Shown here: positions 8,798 to 17,143 of the stretch, piece after piece
Numbering within the stretch: the stretch's first letter is position 1
Layout of the letters: each line of letters opens with the position of its first letter
Source: Shimazuella kribbensis DSM 45090
Lineage (GTDB): Bacteria; Bacillota; Bacilli; Thermoactinomycetales; Thermoactinomycetaceae
DNA length: 64,000 nt
Assembly: GCF_000428065.1 (NCBI RefSeq)
Contig: NZ_ATZF01000001.1
Coordinates: 460,867-524,866 of the forward strand
Direction of reading: 5' to 3'
The notes under the pieces: model-generated
What the model was told of the DNA's origin: nothing
The model's input: only the letters and a program-made list of their open reading frames with translations
Databases searched by the model: none
Translations under genes and position numbers: made by a program

Positions 8798-10593
8798 TTT
8801 TAAGAAGTGTTGTCGGAAAACTGTGGCTTACGATTATTGTCTTGGTTTCACTGGTGCTAATTCTTCTCAGTTTGTTCTTAAATCAACAAGTAGAAAAGAC
8901 ATATGTGCAAGACCAACAAATTAGTCTAAGTAAGCTAGCAGATGTCGTACAACGCAAATTGAACAGTTCCATGGTAGACATTCCTAATTATGTCGCCAAT
9001 ACGATAACCATTGCAAAACAATTCAACACACATGTAGTCGTCGTAGATCGGAATGGGGAAGTTTTACCTACTCTTGCTACATTTGAAGAGTCTGTTCCAA
9101 AAGAGCTAATTCAAAAAGCGAATTTACCATACATACTTGCAGGAAATAAGATGGTTGCAGTTGGGCGTATCTCGTCTACAAAATCATTTCTAACAAGTCC
9201 GTTTCAAAAAAATGATGTTTTTTTAGTTGGGGTTCCATATAAAAAAGATAACAAAACAATCGGTGCGATCCTACTCTACCAAACAAAGGATCAACTGAGT
9301 GTTTCTGATATTAAACATTGGATTTTTTACTCTGCATTGATCGGGATTGCTCTGACTACTGTTTTTGCTTTCTTTTTATCAACACGGATTACGCAACCTT
9401 TGATTCAAATGCAGAAGGCTGCGGAAAAAATGGCAATGGGCCAGTTTTCTACCCGTGTTCGTGTACGTCCGCATGAACGAGATGAGATCGCAGATCTAGC
9501 GATTACCTTTAACCGGATGGCTCGTCAATTAGAAGAGTCCATCAACTTGTTATCGCATGAAAAAGAGCAGTTGACGAGTATTTTGCGCAGTATGGTTGAT
9601 GGTGTATTGACCATAAGTGCTTCAGGAAAAGTAGTTGTTACCAATCCGCCAGCCGAAAAGTTATTATCTCTATATGAATTTCCTCACTCTCGTCTTTTGC
9701 CACCACCGCTTGAATCTGCATTTCGTCAAGTATTGGAGGAAGAAAAAGAATATCAAGGAGACATTACAGAACAAGGTCGAACATGGGCTCTAGTAATGAC
9801 TCCACTCTATGCGAGAGATCAGGTAAGAGGTGCAGTTGCTGTACTTCGAGATGTAACAGATGAAAGGTTACTCGATAAGTTCCGCAAAGATTTTGTAGCA
9901 AATGTCTCACATGAACTCAGAACACCACTAGCCATGTTGCAAGGGTATAGTGAAGCATTACTCGACGATATTGCAGAAACACCTGAAGTCAGACAAGAAA
10001 TCGCCCAAGTAATCAATGATGAGTCACAGCGAATGGGCAGATTGGTTAGTCAATTACTTGATTTAGCTAGGATGGAAGCTGGATTTATCGATATTGAGCC
10101 TACCTTTTTATCATTACATCCTTTCATCCAACGTGTATGCCGAAAATTTGCAAACTTAGCAGAAGAGCAAAAAGTAGTGCTAAGTAGTGATTTTCATGAA
10201 CCATTACCAGAAGTATTCTGGGATTCGGATAAAGTAGAACAAATTTTGACCAATTTAATAGGGAATGCTATTCGTCACACACCTGAAGATGGTATGGTTA
10301 CATTGAAAGTATATTGGGAAAACAGATATATCCATTTGGATGTTGTAGATACAGGAACTGGTATACCAGAAGAAGATTTACCCTTTGTATTTGAGCGTTT
10401 TTATAAAGCGGACAAAGCCCGAAAACGAAATAATGCTTCTGGTACAGGTCTAGGATTGTCTATTGTCAAACATTTGGTGAAAGCACACGATGGTGAAGTT
10501 ATGGTGAGGAGTAAAGTAGGTGTTGGAACTACTTTCTCAGTAAAGCTTCCAGTAGAAGTGCAGTTGGAAAACGGTGAGGAATTAATAGGATAA
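8794..10593 (+). CDS. resE: Sensor histidine kinase ResE
   Basis: The 599-residue kinase has an N-terminal membrane anchor, an extracytoplasmic sensor region, a second membrane helix near residue 180 and a HAMP linker. A PAS-like domain (about 255-360) follows, then a dimerisation domain with VSHELRTP (phospho-His near 372) and an ATPase domain with N, G1 and G2 boxes (NLIGNAIRHT, DTGTGIPEED, GTGLGLSIVK). It pairs with ResD, with which it overlaps by four bases. The length and PAS domain fit ResE/WalK-class kinases; the resBC linkage selects ResE. Confidence 0.92.
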   Translation: MILRSVVGKLWLTIIVLVSLVLILLSLFLNQQVEKTYVQDQQISLSKLADVVQRKLNSSMVDIPNYVANTITIAKQFNTHVVVVDRNGEVLPTLATFEESVPKELIQKANLPYILAGNKMVAVGRISSTKSFLTSPFQKNDVFLVGVPYKKDNKTIGAILLYQTKDQLSVSDIKHWIFYSALIGIALTTVFAFFLSTRITQPLIQMQKAAEKMAMGQFSTRVRVRPHERDEIADLAITFNRMARQLEESINLLSHEKEQLTSILRSMVDGVLTISASGKVVVTNPPAEKLLSLYEFPHSRLLPPPLESAFRQVLEEEKEYQGDITEQGRTWALVMTPLYARDQVRGAVAVLRDVTDERLLDKFRKDFVANVSHELRTPLAMLQGYSEALLDDIAETPEVRQEIAQVINDESQRMGRLVSQLLDLARMEAGFIDIEPTFLSLHPFIQRVCRKFANLAEEQKVVLSSDFHEPLPEVFWDSDKVEQILTNLIGNAIRHTPEDGMVTLKVYWENRYIHLDVVDTGTGIPEEDLPFVFERFYKADKARKRNNASGTGLGLSIVKHLVKAHDGEVMVRSKVGVGTTFSVKLPVEVQLENGEELIG

Positions 10594-10599
10594 CAGAAG

Positions 10600-10637
10600 A
10601 AGGATGTTAGCACCAATAGCTAGCATCCTTTTTTATT
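10600..10637 (+). terminator. Terminator of resBCDE
   Basis: AGGATGTTAGC at 10601-10611 pairs with GCTAGCATCCT at 10619-10629 through one G-U pair, followed by a T-run. Confidence 0.85.
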
Positions 10638-10725
10638 TGTCAAAATGGAGTTATATTAAAATTTGAACTTATTATACTATGTTGATATCATGGAGTTGTT
10701 CCTATCCATTTATGAAGGGTGAAAG

Positions 10726-10926
10726 ATGAGTTTTCTGCATAGGTTTCGGACTCGGATGTCTGCAATTGCGGTTGTTGGGTCAACAACAAAACCCAAAATC
10801 GTAATCTGTACACATGACGCGTTTGCTGCTCTTCAGGGCAATGTCCGACCAGTGTCCCTGCGTTCCGAAGAAGACGACCAGCGAGACGGATGGTCTTCCC
10901 CAGAACATATCAGCAGTAGTGTTTGA
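10726..10926 (+). CDS. Short ORF of unknown function in GC-richer patch (66 aa)
   Basis: The ATG is preceded by GAAGGGTGAAAG, a good ribosome site, and the ORF encodes a basic-then-acidic 66-residue peptide starting MSFLHRFRTRMS. I do not recognise it. From about 10814 a second frame (10814-10954, 46 codons, with Cys-Pro-Cys and a terminal Leu-Cys) has a higher GC bias at third positions than this frame. Either a frameshift has occurred or one of the two frames is not translated. A strong hairpin follows at 10973-11017. The N-terminus resembles that of the next small ORF at 11169. Confidence 0.35.
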   Translation: MSFLHRFRTRMSAIAVVGSTTKPKIVICTHDAFAALQGNVRPVSLRSEEDDQRDGWSSPEHISSSV

Positions 10927-10972
10927 CGATTCGGGGATCACACCACTCTGCTAGTTCACGGCTATAGGAAAG

Positions 10973-11017
10973 GACCGACCTAATCTACCTAATGGTGGAT
11001 CAGGTCGGTCGTCTGTT
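10973..11017 (+). terminator. Strong GC-rich terminator hairpin
   Basis: GACCGACCTAATC and GATCAGGTCGGTC pair with a single mismatch around a short loop, and GTCTGTTTTT follows. It closes the short transcription unit starting at about 10726. Confidence 0.75.
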
Positions 11018-11168
11018 TTTAAGTACATTATGAATCAAAAAGCAAACGAATTTTCCTACAAAGATGGCTTCGATCGAGATGGTGTTGCTGTTTGAGTGAT
11101 TATCAGAAAAATAGGAATGAAAAAAATAAGTTAAATATGAATATACAGAACTATTGGAAGGTAGGAGC

Positions 11169-11321
11169 ATGGGAATCTTCCAGCGTTTTTTCCGTCGCGG
11201 TAATCGCGTCGTTATCCGTGACACCAGAAACGAGACGAGCGTCGATGGTGGAACGGCGGTGAATGGGATACGAGGGAGACCTGAGCGGAGTGTCTTCGCT
11301 TCAAGTCGAGCGTACCGGTGA
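11169..11321 (+). CDS. Short Arg-rich ORF of unknown function (50 aa)
   Basis: The ATG at 11169 lies behind GGAAGGTAGGAGC. The 50-residue product starts MGIFQRFFRRGNRVV, is strongly basic, and uses GC-rich codons unlike neighbouring genes. The stop TGA overlaps an ATG (TGATG at 11319-11323) opening a 30-codon ORF. The start recalls that of the 10726 ORF (Met, two hydrophobics, Arg-Phe, Arg). No family is recognised; coding status is uncertain. Confidence 0.35.
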   Translation: MGIFQRFFRRGNRVVIRDTRNETSVDGGTAVNGIRGRPERSVFASSRAYR

Positions 11322-11413
11322 TGCAACAACAAGTGGAGGCGGATCTGCCTGTACAGGAATCGACTACTCGTGATCCTGATCTGACAAGGGGTGCCTCTAG
11401 ACAGGGACATTGA
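11321..11413 (+). CDS. Tiny coupled ORF (30 aa), uncertain
   Basis: The ATG shares its A with the TGA stop of the preceding ORF, the arrangement of translational coupling. The 30-residue product is polar (Gln/Arg/Asp-rich) and unrecognised. Its end runs into a multi-hairpin region (11388-11483). A third overlapping frame (from ATG 11255, ending about 11365, with a Gly-Gly-Gly-Ser-Ala-Cys motif) is equally open, so the true frame is not settled. Confidence 0.2.
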   Translation: MQQQVEADLPVQESTTRDPDLTRGASRQGH

Positions 11414-11483
11414 TCCGGTCAAGTACTAGGTTTCGGCTAGAGGCAATGACCAACTGTTATCTCCCGATACGGTTGGTCACCCC
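11388..11483 (+). ncRNA. Possible three-way-junction RNA structure
   Basis: Three nested helices fit one fold. GGGGTG (11388-11393) pairs with CACCCC (11478-11483). CCTCTAG (11394-11400) pairs with CTAGAGG (11437-11443). ACCAAC (11449-11454) pairs with GTTGGT (11472-11477). It could be the 3' structure of the small-ORF transcript or a separate RNA. I know no matching family. Confidence 0.3.
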
Positions 11484-11513
11484 ACTTAAAAAATAACCGA
11501 TATGTGGTATCGA

Positions 11514-11543
11514 AAGGGATAATGTCATTTGACATTATCCCTT
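11514..11543. terminator. Perfect 13-bp palindrome upstream of the hydrolase operon
   Basis: AAGGGATAATGTC (11514-11526) and GACATTATCCCTT (11531-11543) pair perfectly around a four-base loop. The T-run expected of an intrinsic terminator is missing, so it may be a terminator-like insulator or a protein-binding palindrome. Confidence 0.45.
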
Positions 11544-11610
11544 CAAGATTTCTGGAACTAATACGATTGGGTTTTATTTACAATTAATAAAAAGCGATTA
11601 TCATTTTATA

Positions 11611-11639
11611 TTGACTGACCGTTCGTTCGTTGATAAAAT
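11611..11639 (+). promoter_or_regulatory. Sigma-A promoter with TetR-type operator in the spacer
   Basis: TTGACT (11611-11616) and TAAAAT (11634-11639) are 17 bases apart. The spacer holds TGACCGTTCGTTCGTTGA (11616-11633), an imperfect palindrome with regularly spaced CG steps, as in many AcrR/TetR operators. The downstream operon encodes a TetR regulator, so autorepression is likely (inference). Confidence 0.7.
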
Positions 11640-11665
11640 AAAAAAAACAACAAGGAGCGATCTGG

Positions 11666-12415
11666 ATGGATTTATATTATGAGATTCACGGAACCGGTAA
11701 GCCTATTGTTTTGCTTCATAGTGGAGGAGCGGATTTGCGAGATTGGAAGTTTCTCGTTCCTCTCTTAGCAAAAAAATATAAGGTGGTAACATGGGACGGT
11801 CGTGGTGCTGGGAAGTCACCATCACCTATTGAACCTCCTAATTATGTGAATGATTTACTAGAACTTTTTGATCACCTTGAAATAGATAAAGCTACATTAG
11901 TAGGTCATTCCATTGGTGGGCAGATCGCAACTGAATTTGCTTTACTTTATCCAGACCGATTTTCAGAGCTTGTGCTTATTTCTCCTTCCTTGTCTGGATT
12001 CCCTTATTCTGATGAGTTTGTATCATACATGCAACAGATTCAGGATGCCGCCCCAGATATGGATAAGATGATTGAACTTGCTTTAAGTGCTCCTCTATAT
12101 TCGATAACAATGGCTGGGCCGCATCGGAATTTATTGATTCAAATGTTAGAGCATCATATACAAAAGACATCGGAATGGGGTACTTTCGATTCTATTTGGC
12201 CACAGCCTCGAGCGATTGAGAAATTAGGGGAATTGGTTATCAAAACGCTATTTATTATTGGCGAGGTAGAATCACTAGATAATAAACGTGTTGAAGATTG
12301 TTTCCGAGAGGTTCCCGATATTCGTTTTGACCATATCATTGGCGCTGATCATATGGTTACCCTCACTCATCCAAATGAGCTATATCGTTTGATTAGTCGA
12401 TTTATGGAGGAATAG
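11666..12415 (+). CDS. Alpha/beta hydrolase
   Basis: The 249-residue alpha/beta-hydrolase fold protein has the oxyanion segment LLHSGGADLRDW, the nucleophile elbow VGHSIGGQ (Ser about 90) and a C-terminal GADHMVTLTHP carrying the catalytic His (about 231). It probably acts on an ester or lactone; the substrate is unknown. It starts at ATG behind AAGGAGCGATCTGG and is followed two bases after its stop by the TetR gene, so the regulator probably controls this enzyme in response to a substrate-like ligand. Confidence 0.85.
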   Translation: MDLYYEIHGTGKPIVLLHSGGADLRDWKFLVPLLAKKYKVVTWDGRGAGKSPSPIEPPNYVNDLLELFDHLEIDKATLVGHSIGGQIATEFALLYPDRFSELVLISPSLSGFPYSDEFVSYMQQIQDAAPDMDKMIELALSAPLYSITMAGPHRNLLIQMLEHHIQKTSEWGTFDSIWPQPRAIEKLGELVIKTLFIIGEVESLDNKRVEDCFREVPDIRFDHIIGADHMVTLTHPNELYRLISRFMEE

Positions 12416-12417
12416 AA

Positions 12418-13014
12418 ATGCCACGAACGCAAGAATCCAATAAACGTATTCGACAAATTTCCATTGAGAAGATTCGCAATGCTGCGATGGAACTTTTTAT
12501 TAAACAGGGATATCATGCTACTTCTATAGGTGAAATCGCCAAGAACGCAAATATTTCCAAAGGTTTGCTTTACAATTATTACAAGGGGAAAGAGGAGCTT
12601 TTGGCCACGATGGTTGAGGTAAGGATAAGTGAATTGATTCAGGTGATGGATGCAGCGAATGCGTTAAAAATGCCTGCTGATCAACTGAAATACATTGTGG
12701 AAGGGGCGATTGACAATGTCCAACAAAAACCTGAAGTATTTCGGTTCTATTTACATTTGCAAACCCAACCAAAATCGGATCAAGTATTAATGAAATACAG
12801 TAAACAACTAATCGAAGAAAATGCAAGGCAGTTCCAATTACAATGTAAAATGTTTGAAAGACTCGGAGTAAACGAACCAATAAAACGCTCTTTATATTTT
12901 TCATCCACTCTTCAGGGCATCATGTTGATGATTTCTACTTATCCTGATCAGTTTCCTATCGAAGATATAAAAGCTCAAATTATTCACGAATTTTGCAGTC
13001 CAACGATAACATAG
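12418..13014 (+). CDS. TetR/AcrR family transcriptional regulator
   Basis: The N-terminal helix-turn-helix reads TSIGEIAKNANISKGLLYNYY (about residues 37-57) followed by KGKEELL, typical of TetR proteins. A ligand/dimerisation domain of about 130 residues follows. It lies two bases after the hydrolase gene and probably represses the shared promoter at 11611. The gene ends before a bidirectional hairpin shared with the convergent SDR gene. Confidence 0.9.
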   Translation: MPRTQESNKRIRQISIEKIRNAAMELFIKQGYHATSIGEIAKNANISKGLLYNYYKGKEELLATMVEVRISELIQVMDAANALKMPADQLKYIVEGAIDNVQQKPEVFRFYLHLQTQPKSDQVLMKYSKQLIEENARQFQLQCKMFERLGVNEPIKRSLYFSSTLQGIMLMISTYPDQFPIEDIKAQIIHEFCSPTIT

Positions 13015-13048
13015 GTCTATTACTCTGCTGATTTCATGTTATACGTAA

Positions 13049-13085
13049 AAAATGTCTAGTGTTCAAATTGATCACTAGACATTTT
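13049..13085. terminator. Bidirectional terminator between tetR and SDR genes
   Basis: AAAATGTCTAGTG and CACTAGACATTTT are perfect 13-base inverted arms with an 11-base loop, flanked by A and T runs on both strands. Confidence 0.85.
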
Positions 13086-13106
13086 GACATTTAACAATAT
13101 TTTATT

Positions 13107-13778
13107 TTATGGTACCTGAGGACGCATAACAATCTGGCCGTAAATGACTTCCTTTGGGGAAGTAACAACCATATGAACTGTTTCCGCAACTTTGTCTGGA
13201 GGCAGAGCCCAGTCTTTGGTAGTCCCAAAATTAGTTTTAATCGAACCTGGACATATTGTCGTTACTCTCACATGATGAGACTTTAATTCTTGAGTTAGAG
13301 CATCAGATAATGCCATTAAGGCGAATTTGGATGCACAATATCCACCGCCACGAGCAAATGCTTCGGTTCCAGCAACACTCGAAATATTTACAATATGACC
13401 TTTTGTCTCTTTGAGATGGGGGATGGAAAATTTACTCGTTAAAAATGGTCCTTTGCTATTTACGTCTAACATCTCATCCCACTGTTCTACTGTTAGTTCA
13501 TCAACAGGTGCAAAATGTCCAACTCCTGCATTGTTTATTAGGATATCTAGTCGATCCCACTTGGCAATTGTTTGGTTTACCATTTCTTCTACTTCATTTT
13601 GTTTGGTAATATCACAAACAATGGGAAAGATTTGATCTGGTGCAATTTCAGCCAGATGGTTCAAAGCTTGTTCATTCCGTGCAGTTGCTACAACCTTATA
13701 ATCTGCTTGAATAAATTGTTTGACGATTTCGTATCCTACTCCACGGCTTGCTCCAGTTACAATAGCTACTTTATTCAC
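13107..13778 (-). CDS. Short-chain dehydrogenase/reductase
   Basis: This classical SDR has the TGASRGVG nucleotide-binding motif (about residues 8-15), the NNAGVGH segment, the catalytic Ser in VNISSVAG and the YCASK Tyr/Lys pair (about 147-151). The substrate is unknown. It starts at GTG behind AGGAGGGGATATC. It lies about 50 bases downstream of serA in the same direction and might be partly read through from the serine operon, although no functional link is evident. Confidence 0.88.
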   Translation of the reverse strand: MNKVAIVTGASRGVGYEIVKQFIQADYKVVATARNEQALNHLAEIAPDQIFPIVCDITKQNEVEEMVNQTIAKWDRLDILINNAGVGHFAPVDELTVEQWDEMLDVNSKGPFLTSKFSIPHLKETKGHIVNISSVAGTEAFARGGGYCASKFALMALSDALTQELKSHHVRVTTICPGSIKTNFGTTKDWALPPDKVAETVHMVVTSPKEVIYGQIVMRPQVP

Positions 13779-13828
13779 GATATCCCCTCCTGACAGTTAA
13801 TCGTGTTCGATATCTATTATAACGTGTA

Positions 13829-15412
13829 TTAAAGCTCAATCAATTTTACTTCGTTCACCACACCGCTTTCACGAAGGTGATTTAGAGCAATTATGTCGAT
13901 TCCTTTATCAATTCCTAACAGCATGATGGCTTGTCCTCCGATGGTTTCACGTCCCACCTGCATGGTTGCGATGTTTACTTTATCATTACCTAGAATAGTA
14001 CCTACTTTCCCAACGACACCAGGTTGGTCTTGGTGTGTAATATGCAAAATATGTCCCTCTGGTACTACATCGACAGCATATCCATTTACTTTGGTTATTC
14101 TAGCTCCAAAGCCATTGAGAAGTGTTCCAGATACCGTTGTTTTTCCTCTGCTCGTTGTGATATCTACTGTGATCAACTGGGTAAAGCCATGACTAGCAGA
14201 AGCTTTTTGTTCCATCACATCAATGCCTCGATTTTTGGCAACATGTGGAGCGTTTACTTGGTTGATTCCGTCCAAGTGTTGAGACAATACACCACTGAGC
14301 AAAGCACGAGTGAGAGCGGATACTTCTAAATCAGCTACTACTCCTCCATAAGTGATTATCATTTTTTGAACAGCACCTGTTGCTAATTGAGAAGAGAATT
14401 TACCTAATTTTTCTACGAGTGGCAAATATGGTCCTATTTTCTTTTGTAGTTCAGCAGACAAAGAAGGGAGGTTTACAGCATTTTTGAAAGGTTCTTCCCT
14501 TAGTACATGTAATACTTCTTCTGCTACATCAATAGCTACATTCTCCTGAGCTTCCACTGTAGATGCGCCAAGATGTGGAGTAACGATCACTTGTGGCAAA
14601 AGAAAGAGCGGATGATCAGGTTGAGGAGGTTCTACTTCAAAAACATCCAACGCAGCTCCCGCAACTTTTCCAGATTGGATAGCTGCAACCAATGCATGTT
14701 CGTCAATAATCCCACCACGAGCACAATTTAAAATTCGAACACCATCTTTCATTTGGTGGAAAACCTCACTATTGACGAGATGGCGTGTTTCTTTGGTGAG
14801 TGGGGTATGGACAGAGATAAAATCGCCTAGGCGTATTGCTTCATCAAAAGATGCTTTTTTTACTCCTAATTCTTCCGCTCGAGCTACCGTTAAATAAGGG
14901 TCAAATGCAACGACATTCATTCGAAATGCTTTTGCTTTTAGGGCTAATTCTGCTCCGATCCGTCCTAAACCGATGATACTTAATGTTTTTCCCTTTAGCT
15001 CTACTCCCACATACTCTTTTCGTTTCCATTCTCCTCTTACAGTGGAGCGAAATGCTTGAGGTATGTTGCGAGATAGGGAGATTAACATTGCGAAAGTATG
15101 CTCTGCAGTAGAAATGGTATTTCCATCAGGAGCATTCATTACAATGATTCCACGTTTGGTAGCAGCTTCTACATCGATATTATCCACTCCTACACCAGCC
15201 CTACCAATCACTTTTAATCGATGAGCTTTTTCGAGAATTTCTGCGGTTACTTGTGTCTGGCTCCGAACTAATAATGCATCAGCATCTTCGATTTCCAGCA
15301 AAAGTTGCTCGTTTGTCAAGCTGGTTTTCTTTTCTACTCGAACATCAGGTGCCTCAACAAGAGTAGATAATCCTAAATCACTTATATTATCGGTTACTAA
15401 TACTTTAAACAT
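13829..15412 (-). CDS. serA: D-3-phosphoglycerate dehydrogenase
   Basis: The enzyme performs the first step of serine synthesis, oxidising 3-phosphoglycerate with NAD. The 527-residue long form has the substrate-binding domain, the NAD motif IGLGRIGAELA, the catalytic Arg in NCARGGIIDE and the catalytic His in TPHLGAST. An intervening domain follows, and a C-terminal ACT domain (from about residue 455, HQDQPGVVGKVGTILG) allows serine feedback. It overlaps the upstream aminotransferase gene by eight bases. The operon lies behind a serine-specific T-box. Confidence 0.95.
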   Translation of the reverse strand: MFKVLVTDNISDLGLSTLVEAPDVRVEKKTSLTNEQLLLEIEDADALLVRSQTQVTAEILEKAHRLKVIGRAGVGVDNIDVEAATKRGIIVMNAPDGNTISTAEHTFAMLISLSRNIPQAFRSTVRGEWKRKEYVGVELKGKTLSIIGLGRIGAELALKAKAFRMNVVAFDPYLTVARAEELGVKKASFDEAIRLGDFISVHTPLTKETRHLVNSEVFHQMKDGVRILNCARGGIIDEHALVAAIQSGKVAGAALDVFEVEPPQPDHPLFLLPQVIVTPHLGASTVEAQENVAIDVAEEVLHVLREEPFKNAVNLPSLSAELQKKIGPYLPLVEKLGKFSSQLATGAVQKMIITYGGVVADLEVSALTRALLSGVLSQHLDGINQVNAPHVAKNRGIDVMEQKASASHGFTQLITVDITTSRGKTTVSGTLLNGFGARITKVNGYAVDVVPEGHILHITHQDQPGVVGKVGTILGNDKVNIATMQVGRETIGGQAIMLLGIDKGIDIIALNHLRESGVVNEVKLIEL

Positions 15413-16559
15413 GGTTAGATAATACCTCCTCAGCAGCTTGAAGCGCAGTTCCTAAAGATAAAGAAACATTTTGTTTCTTTAATGATATTTCAATAGCAGA
15501 TAATACAGGTAATATATCAAGTGGATCACAGTATCCCATGTGTCCAATTCGGAAAATCTTTCCTTTCAGATGCTGCTGCCCTCCAGCGATGACAATACCC
15601 ATTTTTTTGAGATCACTACGTACTGCTTCACTATCCCATCCATCTGCTTGATAGACAGAGGTTACTGTTGGAGAAGCATCCGTGTCATTTGTCATAAGTG
15701 GTAAGGAAAGAGCGCGAAGCGCACTACGTGTCATTTGTTTCATTATTTCATGACGGTTAAATACTTGGGCTAATCCTTCTTCTTCTAGTAATTCAAGTGC
15801 CGCTTGAAGTCCGAAAAGAAGGGAAACCGCAGGGGTAAATGGAGTAGTACCTTTTAACAAATTATCGCGGTAACGTTTAAAATCGAGATAAAACTTTGGA
15901 TTTTTGTTTTGTTCAATTACATTCCATGCATTTTGGCTGACCGCTGCAAAAGCAAGTCCAGCAGGGATCATCAATGCTTTTTGTGATCCTGCAACAGTTA
16001 TATCAACATTCCAATCATTCATTTCAAAAGGTACAGCACCTAAAGAGCTTACTGCATCCACAATAATTAATGCATTCGAAAATTCTTTAACGATCGGACT
16101 TAATTTATCAATTGGATTTAATACGCCAGTTGATGTTTCGCATTGTGTAAAAAAGACAGCCTTTATATTTGGGTGTTGTTGCAATATTTTCTTCAAAGCA
16201 TCAGGATCAGGAGTTTTTCCCCAATCCACATCATATCTTCTGACGGTAGCTCCATATTCTGTTAATATTTTAGCAAATCGATCACCGAATACTCCTGTCA
16301 CTACCACAAGTACTTCTTCCTCAGGTTGAACGGTATTAACCACAGCTGCTTCTAAAACGGAAGTCCCGCTTCCTGAGAATAAAAGTGGAGATTCGTTTGT
16401 ACCAAAGAAAGGTTTCAAACGCTCGCTAACTTCTGATATGAGTGTGCTTGCTTCCTTGCTACGGTGCCCAATCATTGGTTTATTCATAGCAGCTTGAACT
16501 GCTGGTGGAATCGGAGTTGGACCTGGAATACGAAGATTGATTTTGTTTGCAATAAACAT
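15405..16559 (-). CDS. Class V PLP aminotransferase (serine/phosphoserine-pathway type)
   Basis: This fold-type I class V aminotransferase is of the alanine/serine-glyoxylate family: N-terminal LRIPGPTPIPPAV, GHRSKEAS, the PLP Asp in IIVDAVSS, and the Schiff-base Lys in VAGSQKALM (about 194). The operon with serA and the serine T-box suggest it supplies the phosphoserine (or serine) transamination step instead of classical SerC; this is inference from context. ATG 16559 is preferred to TTG 16565 because AGGAGG lies ten bases before it. Confidence 0.85.
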   Translation of the reverse strand: MFIANKINLRIPGPTPIPPAVQAAMNKPMIGHRSKEASTLISEVSERLKPFFGTNESPLLFSGSGTSVLEAAVVNTVQPEEEVLVVVTGVFGDRFAKILTEYGATVRRYDVDWGKTPDPDALKKILQQHPNIKAVFFTQCETSTGVLNPIDKLSPIVKEFSNALIIVDAVSSLGAVPFEMNDWNVDITVAGSQKALMIPAGLAFAAVSQNAWNVIEQNKNPKFYLDFKRYRDNLLKGTTPFTPAVSLLFGLQAALELLEEEGLAQVFNRHEIMKQMTRSALRALSLPLMTNDTDASPTVTSVYQADGWDSEAVRSDLKKMGIVIAGGQQHLKGKIFRIGHMGYCDPLDILPVLSAIEISLKKQNVSLSLGTALQAAEEVLSNHV

Positions 16560-16581
16560 AGACAAAATTCCTCCTTAAAAT

Positions 16582-16862
16582 AAAAAAACCCGTTCCGTTC
16601 ACCTACTATAGGTAGGTGAGGGACGAGATGCTCGTGGTGCCACCCTCAATTGTTGCTTGTTCACACAAACAACCTTGATAAGTCAATGACTTTAGAGGTA
16701 ACGGATCTACCGTATTTGCCTACTATATTTCAGCAAATCACTCAAGAGTGCTCCGCAAGGTTTAGAATACCGATTTGCACCAACCATCGGCTCTCTTTAA
16801 TTCTTTTACCTCACTTGGCTCCTTCATCGTTTATGTTATGAAGTTGAGCTTACTTTAACACG
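16582..16862 (-). promoter_or_regulatory. T-box leader, serine specifier (AGC)
   Basis: Read on the minus strand, the leader has the Stem I AGAGAGCCGATGGTTGGTG segment, then GGAGCACTCTTGAG. There AGC (16752-16750) is in specifier position and is a serine codon. Next come the T-box core AGGGTGGCACCACGAGC (16646-16630) and a terminator helix CACCTAC/GTAGGTG followed by seven T (16588-16582). Uncharged tRNA-Ser should stabilise the antiterminator and turn on the aminotransferase-serA operon. Confidence 0.93.
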
Positions 16863-17143
16863 AATAAGAAATTCATGTCAATGAGCTTTTTTTAAAAATA
16901 TGAGGATAATGGGGAACATTGAATGGTATTTTGTCCTTAATGTTCGCTTTTTATGACGGTTTAAAAATTTAAAAGAAAAATGATCAATGATGTTAAAAAA
17001 AGAACCGAATGGTTATCCCATCCGGCCAAAGCAAACTATTTCATTCAAAGGAATGGTCTAAACAACCATACATAGCAAATCATTGTTTTAGTGATTACTG
17101 GTCGCGTCTACTGGTAAGCTTCCTCACATCCTGTTACCGATGC

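Noticed and set aside
11000-11422. 140-codon minus-strand ORF across the GC-rich patch
   Set aside because: Composition is erratic (Ser/Arg/Leu-rich), there is no ribosome site, and it overlaps hairpins and better-supported plus-strand starts; likely a by-product of GC-rich DNA.
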